A DNA stretch of 64,000 nucleotides from Plasticicumulans lactativorans (GTDB taxonomy: Bacteria > Pseudomonadota > Gammaproteobacteria > Competibacterales > Competibacteraceae): contig NZ_SLWY01000011.1 in NCBI RefSeq assembly GCF_004341245.1, positions 124,001 to 188,000 of the forward strand, given 5' to 3'. How positions within the stretch are numbered: the stretch's first letter is position 1; each line of letters opens with the position of its first letter. Shown here piece by piece: positions 53,532 to 61,181 of the stretch. The notes beneath the pieces are model-generated. The model had not been told where the DNA came from, did no database searches, and was given only the letters and a program-made list of their open reading frames with translations. The position numbers were made by a program, and so were the translations under genes.

Positions 53532-54467
53532 TCAGTAGTAGCGCTTCAGATCCATGCCGCCGTAGAGCGCGGCGACCTGCTCGGCGTAGCCGTTGAACGG
53601 CAGCGTGTCGCGCTTGAACAGGTCACCGATGCGCCGCTCGCGCTTCTGGCTCCAGCGCGGGTGGTCGACCGCCGGGTTGACGTTGGCGTAGAAGCCGTAC
53701 TCGTCGGGCTGCATGCGGTTCCAGGTGGTCTCGGGCACGGTCTCGACCAGGCGCAGGCGCACGATCGACTTGATGCTCTTGAAGCCGTACTTCCACGGCA
53801 CCACCAGGCGCAGCGGCGCGCCGTTCTGGTTCGGCAGCACCTCGCCGTACAGCCCCACCGCGAGCAGGGTCAGCGGGTGCAGGGCCTCGTCCATGCGCAG
53901 GCCCTCGCGGTAGGGCCAGTCGAGGATGCTGCGGTTCTGCCCCGGCATCTGCTCGGGATCGAACAGGGTCTCGAAGGCGACGTACTTCGCCTGCGCCGTC
54001 GGCTGCACGTGCGCGAGCACGGCGGCGAGCGGCAGCCCCACCCACGGCACCACCATCGACCACGCCTCGACGCAGCGCAGCCGGTAGATGCGCTCCTCCA
54101 GCGGCGCCCAGCGCAGGACGTCCTCGAGGTCGTAGCGCCCGGGGCGCTCGCAGTGGCCCTCGACCGTCACGCTCCACGGCCGCGTGCGCAGGCGCCCGGC
54201 GTTGCGCGCCGGATCCTCCTTGCCGGTGCCGAACTCGTAGAAGTTGTTGTAGCGGGTGACGTCGGCGAGCGGTGTCGGCGGCTCGCCGGGGTCGTAGGGG
54301 GTCTTGACCACGCCGGCGAGCCTGTCGCCGGCCCGCGCCGGCAGGTTCGGCAGCAGCGCGGCAGCGGCGGTGGCGGCCCCTGCCTTGAGGAACAGGCGAC
54401 GCTGCTCGAACAGCGCCCGCGGGGTGATCTCGGACGGGGCGAGGGTGGCGGAACGGCGGATCAGCAT
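53532..54467 (-). CDS. msrP: Protein-methionine-sulfoxide reductase catalytic subunit MsrP
   Basis: A 311-aa molybdoenzyme of the sulfite-oxidase fold (formerly YedY). The TAT signal is [21 protein letters not shown]. The mature protein starts a cofactor-binding domain with [13 protein letters not shown], the Mo-ligating Cys132 in [15 protein letters not shown], and [19 protein letters not shown]. It repairs oxidised methionine in periplasmic proteins using electrons from the quinone pool through MsrQ. The haem partner msrQ, usually the next gene, is absent: downstream lies only a 162-bp gap and the end of the RND gene. Confidence 0.94.
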   Translation of the reverse strand: MLIRRSATLAPSEITPRALFEQRRLFLKAGAATAAAALLPNLPARAGDRLAGVVKTPYDPGEPPTPLADVTRYNNFYEFGTGKEDPARNAGRLRTRPWSVTVEGHCERPGRYDLEDVLRWAPLEERIYRLRCVEAWSMVVPWVGLPLAAVLAHVQPTAQAKYVAFETLFDPEQMPGQNRSILDWPYREGLRMDEALHPLTLLAVGLYGEVLPNQNGAPLRLVVPWKYGFKSIKSIVRLRLVETVPETTWNRMQPDEYGFYANVNPAVDHPRWSQKRERRIGDLFKRDTLPFNGYAEQVAALYGGMDLKRYY

Positions 54468-54757
54468 GACGGGTCTCCGACGGCAGGACGGGTGGACACT
54501 GGGACCGCGGGCCGTGCGCGGCGTCGCGGGTAGCCTGCCTCAATACGCCGCAGACGCGGCGGCGGACGCATGCCGCCCCCCGCGTCGGGCGACGGATACA
54601 GCCCGTCACAGCGCCCGGACCTTGAACACCGCTCCGGGATCGCCTATTCCAAGCGCGCGAGCTCTTCGTTTTGCATGGACCCGACGACGAGCACAGGCCG
54701 GCCCCGCAGCCGCCGCGCCCGGCCCGACAACAGGCGGACGAACCCAGGAGTCCACCC

Positions 54758-54955
54758 ATGCGCGAACACTCCGATATCGAAAACGCCTCCAAGAGCGGCG
54801 TACAACGCCCGCCCGGCCCGGCGCCGGCCACGCCGATCCCCGGAGCCAGGGCCTGGCGCTCGATCGAGCGCTACCGCGAACTCAAGGAACTGCGCAAGCA
54901 CCTCGCCGACATCACCCACGATCTCGACGGCGACCAGCCCGACCTCCACATCTGA
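54758..54955 (+). CDS. Small hypothetical protein
   Basis: A 65-aa protein. The first half is Pro/Ala-rich and likely disordered (PPGPAPATPIPGA); the second is a charged helix, IERYRELKELRKHLADITHDL. I do not recognise the family with confidence; the helix recalls the small PA3496-type proteins. AGGAG seven bases before ATG 54758 supports the start. Monocistronic: it is followed by an 18-bp perfect hairpin. Confidence 0.6.
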   Translation: MREHSDIENASKSGVQRPPGPAPATPIPGARAWRSIERYRELKELRKHLADITHDLDGDQPDLHI

Positions 54956-54967
54956 CGCCGGCATCCC

Positions 54968-55008
54968 GCCACGGCCGCCGACCGGTCCCCCCGGTCGGCG
55001 GCCGTGGC
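54968..55008 (+). terminator. Perfect 18-bp GC hairpin after the small gene
   Basis: GCCACGGCCGCCGACCGG (54968-54985), loop TCCCC, and its exact reverse complement (54991-55008). It follows the stop by 12 bp but no U-tract is present, so it may act as a terminator only in this GC-rich setting or as an RNA 3'-end protector. It shares the core GGTCCCC...GGTCGGC with the hairpin at 29181. Confidence 0.55.
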
Positions 55009-55131
55009 GCCGCCCGGGGCCGCGGGCCCGGCGCCGGCACGTGCGTCGAGGCGCTTCCGCGCCCCTTCCCCGCTGCGGCTAGAATGGCGGCGTTTTTGCA
55101 CCCGCACATCCAGCCTCCGCGAGGACCTCCC

Positions 55132-55950
55132 TTGGATACCCTGTTGCTGCTCAAGGCCCTGATCCTGGGCCTGGTGGAAGGCGCCACCGAATTCCTGCCC
55201 GTCTCGAGCACCGGCCACCAGATCATCGTCGCTGACTTCCTCGCCTTCACCGGCGAGCGTGCCAAGACCTTCGAAATCTTCATCCAGCTCGGCGCGATCC
55301 TCGCCGTGGTCTGGCACTACCGCGCGCGCATCGCCCACGTGCTCGGCACGCTCGGCAGCGAATCCGCCTCGCGCCGCCTGCTGCTCAACCTGGCGATCGC
55401 CTTCCTGCCCGCCGCCGTGCTCGGGCTCGCCTTCAGCAAGGCGATCAAGGAGCACCTGTTCAACCCGGTCAGCGTCGCCTCGGCGCTGGTCGCCGGCGGC
55501 TTCGTCATCCTGCTGATCGAACGCCGCAACGCCCGCCCCACGGTGCGCGAGGTCGACGCCATCAGCGGCCGCACCGCGCTCATGATCGGGCTCGCACAAT
55601 GCTTCGCGCTGTTCCCCGGGGTGTCGCGCTCGGGCTCGACGATCATGGGTTCGCTGCTGTGCGGGCTGTCGCGCCCGGCGGCGACCGAGTTCTCGTTCTT
55701 CCTGTCGATCCCGACCATGTTCGCCGCCACCCTCTACAGCCTGTACAAGGCGCGCGACGTGCTCTCGATGGCCGACGTGCCGACCTTCGGCGTCGGCTTC
55801 GTCGCCGCCTTCATCAGCGGCCTGATCGTCGTGCGGCTGTTCCTCGCCTACGTCAGCAAGCACAGCTTCATCCCCTTCGCCTGGTACCGCATCGCGCTGG
55901 GCGCCCTGCTGCTGCTCTACTTCCAGTTCCATCCCTGGGTCGGCGAGTGA
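55132..55950 (+). CDS. uppP: Undecaprenyl-diphosphate phosphatase UppP
   Basis: A 272-aa integral membrane phosphatase (BacA family). Signature sequences are LVEGATEFLPVSSTGHQIIV, carrying the catalytic Glu and Ser, and FALFPGVSRSGSTIMGSLL with the essential Arg. It recycles the lipid carrier of peptidoglycan synthesis by removing one phosphate from undecaprenyl pyrophosphate, and can give bacitracin resistance. Start TTG 55132 follows GAGGA at a proper distance; no in-frame ATG is close. A TAGAAT (55080-55085) may be the -10. A typical family length. Confidence 0.95.
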   Translation: MDTLLLLKALILGLVEGATEFLPVSSTGHQIIVADFLAFTGERAKTFEIFIQLGAILAVVWHYRARIAHVLGTLGSESASRRLLLNLAIAFLPAAVLGLAFSKAIKEHLFNPVSVASALVAGGFVILLIERRNARPTVREVDAISGRTALMIGLAQCFALFPGVSRSGSTIMGSLLCGLSRPAATEFSFFLSIPTMFAATLYSLYKARDVLSMADVPTFGVGFVAAFISGLIVVRLFLAYVSKHSFIPFAWYRIALGALLLLYFQFHPWVGE

Positions 55951-56031
55951 CGCCGTCGCGCCGATGAGCGTCGCCGCGGGCTGCGGCCCGCGCGCCTCCC
56001 GCGGTGGCGCCGTCGCGCCATCGCCCACGCC

Positions 56032-56059
56032 TTGACAGCCCGGAACGAGCCGCTAGCTT
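56032..56059 (+). promoter_or_regulatory. Sigma-70 promoter of the M15 peptidase gene
   Basis: A perfect -35 TTGACA (56032-56037), 16-bp spacer, TAGCTT (56054-56059), about 75 bp before the ATG at 56135. Confidence 0.6.
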
Positions 56060-56134
56060 GCTCCGGGCCGGCGCCTCGGCACGTGGCCGCGTGCGCGGCG
56101 CCCGGCCGCCCCCGAGCCCACAGGAGAGACGCCC

Positions 56135-56599
56135 ATGGCCTTCACCCTCGGAGACAAGTCGCTCAAGGAACTGGACCGCGTCCATCCCGATCTGGTGGCC
56201 GTCGTCAGGCGCGCCATCCAGTTGACGGTGCAGGACTTCGCGGTCCACGACGGCATCCGCAGCGTCGAGGAACAGAAGCAACTGGTCGCGGCCGGCGCCA
56301 GCCAGACGCTGGACTCCCGCCACGTCACCGGCCACGCGGTCGATCTGGTGCCGTTCATCAACGGCAAGCTGCGCTGGGAGTGGGGGCCGATCTACCGCAT
56401 CGCCGACGCCGTCCGCCTGGCCGCGCGGGAACTCGGCATCCCGATCCGCTGGGGCGGCGCCTGGGACGTGGCGTTCACCGACTCGACCGAGCCGACCGAG
56501 GACCTCGTCGCCGATTACAGCGCCCGCCGCCGCAAGGCCGGCAAGAAGGCCTTTCTCGACGGCCCGCATTTCGAGCTGCCGAAGGCACGCTACCCGTAG
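56135..56599 (+). CDS. M15-family peptidase, endolysin-like (L-Ala-D-Glu type)
   Basis: A 154-aa zinc peptidase. Metal ligands are visible in DSRHVTGHAVDLVPF (His and Asp) and DGPHFELP (His), the pattern of phage L-alanyl-D-glutamate endolysins and VanY-type peptidases. FAVHDGIRSVEEQKQLVAAG is also typical of phage endolysins. There is no signal peptide, which suits a phage lysis enzyme. No holin, spanin or other phage gene is near, so it is either a domesticated prophage remnant or a cell-wall enzyme exported by other means. It has its own promoter and a following hairpin. Confidence 0.85.
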   Translation: MAFTLGDKSLKELDRVHPDLVAVVRRAIQLTVQDFAVHDGIRSVEEQKQLVAAGASQTLDSRHVTGHAVDLVPFINGKLRWEWGPIYRIADAVRLAARELGIPIRWGGAWDVAFTDSTEPTEDLVADYSARRRKAGKKAFLDGPHFELPKARYP

Positions 56600-56618
56600 A
56601 CGTGAACCGGGGCCGGCC

Positions 56619-56654
56619 GCTGCCGCCGCGCCGCTCTGCGCGCGCGGCGGCAGC
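56619..56654. terminator. GC hairpin after the M15 peptidase gene
   Basis: A 13-bp perfect stem GCTGCCGCCGCGC (56619-56631) with GCGCGGCGGCAGC (56642-56654), 10-nt loop, 20 bp after the stop. No U-tract. Confidence 0.4.
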
Positions 56655-56806
56655 CCCCATCGGCCAGGAGGCACTTGCACCAGCGCCCAGGCCGCTTCAC
56701 CTCGAACCGTCAAAACAACAATAAAAAACATCCAGTTAATTGATCATGTCCCGCCCTCTTCGGCATCCCTGAGCCGTGCGTCGGGCTTACCTTGACGCGC
56801 CCTGAA

Positions 56807-56826
56807 TACTGAATATATTTACACGC
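56807..56826 (+). promoter_or_regulatory. SOS box (LexA operator) touching the lexA start codon
   Basis: TACTGAATATATTTACACGC matches the enterobacterial LexA operator TACTG-TATATATA-CAGTA at 15 of 20 positions and ends one base before the lexA ATG. CTGAATA occurs twice in tandem (56802-56815), which may allow two registers. The position means LexA should block its own translation start region or a leaderless transcript. Confidence 0.6.
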
Positions 56827-57459
56827 ATGAACGAATTGACAGTCAAACAGCAGCGGGTGCTCGCCTTCATCCAGCGGCACATCCAGGGCCACGGCAGGCC
56901 ACCGACCCGGGCCGAGATCGCCCAGGGCCTGGGGTTCAGCTCCCTCAACGCCGCCGAAACCCACCTCAGGGCGCTGGCACGCAAGGGCGCCATCGAGCTG
57001 ACGCCGGGCGGGGCGCGCGGCATCCGGCTGCTCGCGGAAGCCTCGCCGGAAGGCGGCCCGGCCGCGACTGCCGCGGGCCTGCCGCTGATCGGGCGGGTGG
57101 CGGCCGGCTCGCCGGTCCTGGCCGAACAGAACGTCGAGGCGCACTTCGAGGTCGACAGCGCCCTCTTCCGCCCCGCGGCCGACTACCTGCTGCGGGTGAG
57201 CGGGATGAGCATGCGCGACGCCGGGATCCTCGACGGTGACCTGCTGGTCGTGCACCGCACGCCCGAGGCGCGCAACGGGCAGATCGTGGTCGCCCGCCTG
57301 GGTGACGAGGTCACCGTCAAGCGCTTCGAACGCTCCGACCGGCGGGTGCGCCTGCTGCCCGCCAACCCCGATTTCAGCCCCATCGAGATCCGGCTCGACC
57401 ACGATCCGCTGGTCATCGAAGGCATCGCCGTAGGTGTGATTCGCAACGGGAGGCTCTGA
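56827..57459 (+). CDS. lexA: SOS repressor LexA
   Basis: A 210-aa repressor-protease. The winged-helix DNA-binding domain contains [19 protein letters not shown] (about 25-43). The self-cleavage bond Ala93-Gly94 (VAAGSP), nucleophile Ser128 (GMSM) and base Lys165 (EVTVK) are all present, each nine residues later than in E. coli LexA. No Shine-Dalgarno can fit because the operator abuts the ATG, so translation may be leaderless. It heads an SOS unit with imuA, which starts 5 bp after the lexA stop. The intergenic DNA before it is locally AT-rich. Confidence 0.96.
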   Translation: MNELTVKQQRVLAFIQRHIQGHGRPPTRAEIAQGLGFSSLNAAETHLRALARKGAIELTPGGARGIRLLAEASPEGGPAATAAGLPLIGRVAAGSPVLAEQNVEAHFEVDSALFRPAADYLLRVSGMSMRDAGILDGDLLVVHRTPEARNGQIVVARLGDEVTVKRFERSDRRVRLLPANPDFSPIEIRLDHDPLVIEGIAVGVIRNGRL

Positions 57460-57464
57460 CACCC

Positions 57465-58154
57465 ATGAAACCGATCTTCGAGGATCCGCCGGCGCGCCAA
57501 CGGCCCCCCGCCTCCACACCCGTGGCGCAGCCGCGCCGGCCGGTCGGGGTGAGCAGCGGTTTCACCGATCTCGACGAACTGCTGCCGGGCGAAGGCTGGC
57601 CGTGCCCGGGCGTCACCGAGGTGCTGAGCCAGCAGCCGGGCATCGGCGAGCTGGGGCTGCTGATGCCGGCGCTCGCGCGCCTGGCGCGCAGCCAGCAGCG
57701 CTGGATCGCGTGGATCGCCCCGCCGCAGCTGCCCCACGCGCCGGCGCTGGCCTACCACGGCATCGATCTCGGGCGCGTGCTGCTGGTGCACGGGCGCGCC
57801 GGCCACGACGCGCTCGGGGCGGCCGAGCAGGCGCTCGCCTCGGGCGCGTGCGCCGCCGTCCTCGTCTGGCCGCGGCAGTTCGACCTCCACGGCCTGCGCC
57901 GGCTGCGGATCGCCGCGCGCAAGGGCGAATGCAGCGGCTTCGTGCTGCGCGTGGTCGACGTGCCCGAGGCGTCCGAACCCGGCGGGCTGCGCGTCGTCGT
58001 CGCACCCGCCGCCCGCGGGCTGCGCGTCGACGTGCGGCACGGTCGCGGGCGCCGCGGCGTGCACGGCGTCCACCTCGACATCCCGCACGCGATGAGCGAG
58101 CCGTTCTTCTTCAGGCCGCCCGGCGCGCGCCGTCCGCCGCGGCACGTGCACTAA
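57465..58154 (+). CDS. imuA: Translesion-synthesis-associated protein ImuA (RecA/SulA-like)
   Basis: A 229-aa protein of the ImuA family. The RecA-like core contains SSGFTDLDELLPGEGWPCPGVTEVL (in part) with LSQQPGIGELGLLMPAL and WIAPPQLPHAPAL, and ends in the family's basic HLDIPHAMSEPFFF region. ImuA acts with ImuB and the error-prone polymerase ImuC (DnaE2) in SOS mutagenesis. Here it is directly behind lexA, but imuB and dnaE2 do not follow: the next gene is convergent. The partners may lie elsewhere or be lost; a cell-division-inhibitor (SulA) role is the alternative. Confidence 0.8.
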   Translation: MKPIFEDPPARQRPPASTPVAQPRRPVGVSSGFTDLDELLPGEGWPCPGVTEVLSQQPGIGELGLLMPALARLARSQQRWIAWIAPPQLPHAPALAYHGIDLGRVLLVHGRAGHDALGAAEQALASGACAAVLVWPRQFDLHGLRRLRIAARKGECSGFVLRVVDVPEASEPGGLRVVVAPAARGLRVDVRHGRGRRGVHGVHLDIPHAMSEPFFFRPPGARRPPRHVH

Positions 58155-58190
58155 CGCCGCCCGCCGGGTGTGGACGGGCGGTGCGCGCGG

Positions 58191-60602
58191 CTAGCGCCGG
58201 ACGGCATCCGCGATCGGCACGACGACCAGGGCGCGCGCCGGGCGGGGGGGGCGCCCGATGAAGCGCGCGGCGAAATCCGCCGCGGCGACGGCGCGGCTGA
58301 ACAGCCAGCCCTGCAGGAAGTCGCAGCCGTGGGTGGCGAGGAAGGCCCGCTGCGCCTCGGTTTCGACGCCCTCGGCGACCACCTTCATGCCCAGTGCGCG
58401 CGCCATCGTGATCGCGCCCTCGACCAGGGCGCCGCTGCTGGCGTCGCGCTCGAGGTCGGCGATGAAGCTGCGATCGAGCTTGAGCATGCCGCTCGGCAGG
58501 CGCTTGAGCATCGCCAGCGACGAGTACCCGGTCCCGAAGTCGTCGATCGCAAAGCGCACGCCGGCGCCTTCGAGCGTGGCGATCGCCTCGCGGGTGCCAC
58601 CGTCGTCGGCGAGCAGCAGGCGCTCGGTGATCTCGAGCACGAGGTTCGCGGGCGGCAGGCGGCTGCCGGCGAGGATCTCCAGCACCCGCCCGGGGAAGTG
58701 GTTCTCGCGCAGCTGCCGCGCCGACAGGTTCACCGAAATGCGCAGGCTTGGCTGCGCGTCCACCCAGGCGGCCGCCTCCTCGCAGGCGCGGCGCAGCACC
58801 CAGTCGCCGATCTCGACGATCGCCCCCGACTCCTCGGCAATGCGGATCCAGCGATCGACCGGCACCTCGGCGAACTCGGGGTTGCGCCAGCGCAGCAGCG
58901 CTTCGGCCCCGACCAGGGCCTTGCCGCCGGCATCGAACACCGGCTGGTAGACCAGCATGAACTCGTTGCGGACCAGCGCCACCCGCAGCGCCGACTCGAT
59001 GCGCGCGCGCTCGTGCGCCAGCTGGTTGAGCCTGCCGGTGTAGAAGCGAAAGCCCGCGCGGCCCTCGGCCTTGACCGCGTACATCGCGGTGTCCGCCGCC
59101 TTCAGCAGCGCGTACGGCTCGCGCCCGTCGTCCGGGAACAGCGCGGCCCCCAGGCTGAAACCGGTGAACAGCTCGTGCTCGCCGAGCCGCAGCGGCTCCG
59201 CCACCGCTTTCGACATGCGCTCGATGATGCGCTCGACCTCGAGCGCGTCGTCGATCCGCGGCAGCACCACCAGGAATTCGTCGCCGCCGAAACGCGCGAC
59301 CGTATCCTCGGCCCGCACGGCGCCGCCCAGGCGCCCGGCGACCTCCCGCAGCACGCGATCGCCGACGTCGTGGCCGAGGCGGTCGTTGATCGCCTTGAAG
59401 TTGTCGAGATCGAGGAACAGCAGCGCCCCGCGGGCACCGCGCTCGATGCTGCGCATCGCCTGGCCGAGCCGGTCGAGCGCGAGCACCCGGTTCGGCAGCC
59501 CGGTGAGTTCGTCGTAATGCGCCCGCCACAAGAGCTGCGACTCGTCGTGCTTGCGCCGGGTGATGTCCTCCTGGATCACCAGCAGATGGGTGATGCGGCC
59601 GTCGTCGGCACGCACCGGTGCGACGCTGAGGTTCTGCCAGCGCTCGCCGCCGCCGGCACTGTCGAGCTGCACCTCGCCCTGCCAGGATCCGCCGGCCCGG
59701 GCGCGGGCCAGCGGATCGACGCCGCCGGCGTGCGCCAGCACGAGCCGCGTGCCGACCGCCGCCAGCGCCGACTGCCCGGACGCCTGCGCGTAGCGCGCGT
59801 TGACGTACTCGATCACGCCGTCGGGGTCGGTGATCACCACCGCGGCCGGGCTCTGTTCCAGCGCGAGCGAGAGCTTGCGGATCGCTTCGTGGGCCCGCCG
59901 GCGCCAGTTGATCTCCTCGCGCAGGTCGGCGTTGACGCGTGCCAGCGCGGCGGTGCGCTCGGCCACGTGCGCCTCGAGTTCGCGGCGCAGCGCGTCGAGC
60001 GCGCGCTGGCGGCGCAGCAGCAGCAGCACCAGCAGCGCGCCGGCGAGCACGGCCGCGCCCAGCATCAGCAGCGCGCGGGCGTAGCTGCTCTCGAAAGTGT
60101 CGCGGCGCGCCTCGACCTGCGCCTGCTGGAAGCGCGAGGCCTCGCGCACCAGATTGTTGAGGCGCTCGATCAGCAGCAGGAGACGCGCCTGCAACGGCGC
60201 CAGGGCGGGGTCGCCGGGGCCCACCGAGGCCAGCACCGGCTCGATCTCGGCGAGCAGCGCGCGCCCGGCGAGCGCGGTCGCCTCGCCGTCGGGCAGTTCG
60301 CGGTAGACCTTCCCGAGCGCACCCTGGAAAGCGCCCCCGACGCGGCTCCAGAGCACGTCGAAGGCGACCGACATCGCCTCGGGGTCGATGCGCTCGCCGC
60401 GCGCGGCGGCGGCGAACAGGCGCTCGAACACGTTGGCTTCGCGGCTGAACTGCGCGGCGAAATAGATCAGGTCGTCACGGAAATCACGGCGCTGCTCGAT
60501 CTGCTGGCTGCGCAGGCCGAGCAGCACGGTGAACAGGCCCAGCACGAGCACCAGCACCGCCGCCAGCAGCGGCACGTAGGCGAGCAGCGAGCGGCGGCTC
60601 AT
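58191..60602 (-). CDS. Membrane-bound PAS-GGDEF-EAL cyclic-di-GMP protein
   Basis: An 803-aa sensor. Two membrane helices (YVPLLAAVLVLVLGLFTVLL and LLMLGAAVLAGALLVLLLL) bracket a periplasmic helical domain of about 165 residues. Then come a coiled coil (RRELEAHVAERTAALARV), a PAS domain (ITDPDGVIEYVNARY ... VIQEDITRRKHDE), a GGDEF domain with intact RFGGDEF and FLDLDNFKAINDRLGHD, and an EAL domain with GAEALLRW, DDFGTGYSSLAMLKRL and AEGVET. Both activities could be live. Its start overlaps the stop of the 192-aa molybdopterin-fold gene (ATGA), so that periplasmic protein is probably the ligand-binding partner of its sensor domain. Confidence 0.9.
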   Translation of the reverse strand: MSRRSLLAYVPLLAAVLVLVLGLFTVLLGLRSQQIEQRRDFRDDLIYFAAQFSREANVFERLFAAAARGERIDPEAMSVAFDVLWSRVGGAFQGALGKVYRELPDGEATALAGRALLAEIEPVLASVGPGDPALAPLQARLLLLIERLNNLVREASRFQQAQVEARRDTFESSYARALLMLGAAVLAGALLVLLLLRRQRALDALRRELEAHVAERTAALARVNADLREEINWRRRAHEAIRKLSLALEQSPAAVVITDPDGVIEYVNARYAQASGQSALAAVGTRLVLAHAGGVDPLARARAGGSWQGEVQLDSAGGGERWQNLSVAPVRADDGRITHLLVIQEDITRRKHDESQLLWRAHYDELTGLPNRVLALDRLGQAMRSIERGARGALLFLDLDNFKAINDRLGHDVGDRVLREVAGRLGGAVRAEDTVARFGGDEFLVVLPRIDDALEVERIIERMSKAVAEPLRLGEHELFTGFSLGAALFPDDGREPYALLKAADTAMYAVKAEGRAGFRFYTGRLNQLAHERARIESALRVALVRNEFMLVYQPVFDAGGKALVGAEALLRWRNPEFAEVPVDRWIRIAEESGAIVEIGDWVLRRACEEAAAWVDAQPSLRISVNLSARQLRENHFPGRVLEILAGSRLPPANLVLEITERLLLADDGGTREAIATLEGAGVRFAIDDFGTGYSSLAMLKRLPSGMLKLDRSFIADLERDASSGALVEGAITMARALGMKVVAEGVETEAQRAFLATHGCDFLQGWLFSRAVAAADFAARFIGRPPRPARALVVVPIADAVRR

Positions 60603-61177
60603 GGCTCCACGACGATCTCGGACAACTGCCAGACGGCGCGCCGGTAGATGCTTTCGGTGCGCAGCTCGGCGAAGTCGTCCCACGGGTAGATCAGCCACAG
60701 CGGGCCGCGCTCGCGCACGCCGAGCGTGTGTCCGTCGGCGCGCAGCGCGAGCACCGGGCGATAGCGCTCGGCATCCTCCACCGGGACCTGCGCCACGTAG
60801 CCGTTGAGGGCGGTCAGTTCGAGCATGCGCCCCTCTGCGCCGACCCGCGCCAGCACGTCGGTGAGCATCGGTCCCTCGAAGGCGACGACGCCGTCGGTCC
60901 ACGGCGTGCGCGTGCGGATGGTCTCGACCGGCAGCGCGTCGATCTGCGTGCGGTCGAACGCCGCCGCCCCCTCCGCGGTGTTGTGCACGCTGATCGCGCC
61001 GCGCACGCGCAGCAGCGGCCGGCCCTGCGGCGCTGGCAGGGGCGTCGCCTGCACCGGCGCCGGCGCGGCGCCGGCGGCGGCGGCCAGCGCCGCGGGCCCG
61101 AACAGCCAGGCGCAGGCGAGCACGCGCAGGCAGCGACGACGGGACGGGTTGATGCCCTCGGCAGCCGCGGTACGCAT
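60599..61177 (-). CDS. Exported molybdopterin-oxidoreductase-fold protein lacking the metal-ligating Cys
   Basis: A 192-aa protein with a signal peptide (RRCLRVLACAWLFGPAALAAA) and a domain like the C-terminal part of sulfite-oxidase-type molybdoenzymes: LRVRGAISVHNTAEGAAAF, ELTALNGYVAQVPVEDAERY, VRERGPLWLIYPWDD. The mature part has no cysteine at all, so it cannot hold molybdenum in the normal way and is unlikely to be an enzyme. Coupled by 4-bp overlap to the GGDEF-EAL sensor gene downstream; such pairs occur in many betaproteobacteria and suggest a periplasmic sensing module. The start at ATG 61177 leaves a 4-bp gap to moeA. Confidence 0.8.
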   Translation of the reverse strand: MRTAAAEGINPSRRRCLRVLACAWLFGPAALAAAAGAAPAPVQATPLPAPQGRPLLRVRGAISVHNTAEGAAAFDRTQIDALPVETIRTRTPWTDGVVAFEGPMLTDVLARVGAEGRMLELTALNGYVAQVPVEDAERYRPVLALRADGHTLGVRERGPLWLIYPWDDFAELRTESIYRRAVWQLSEIVVEP

Positions 61178-61181
61178 GGCC

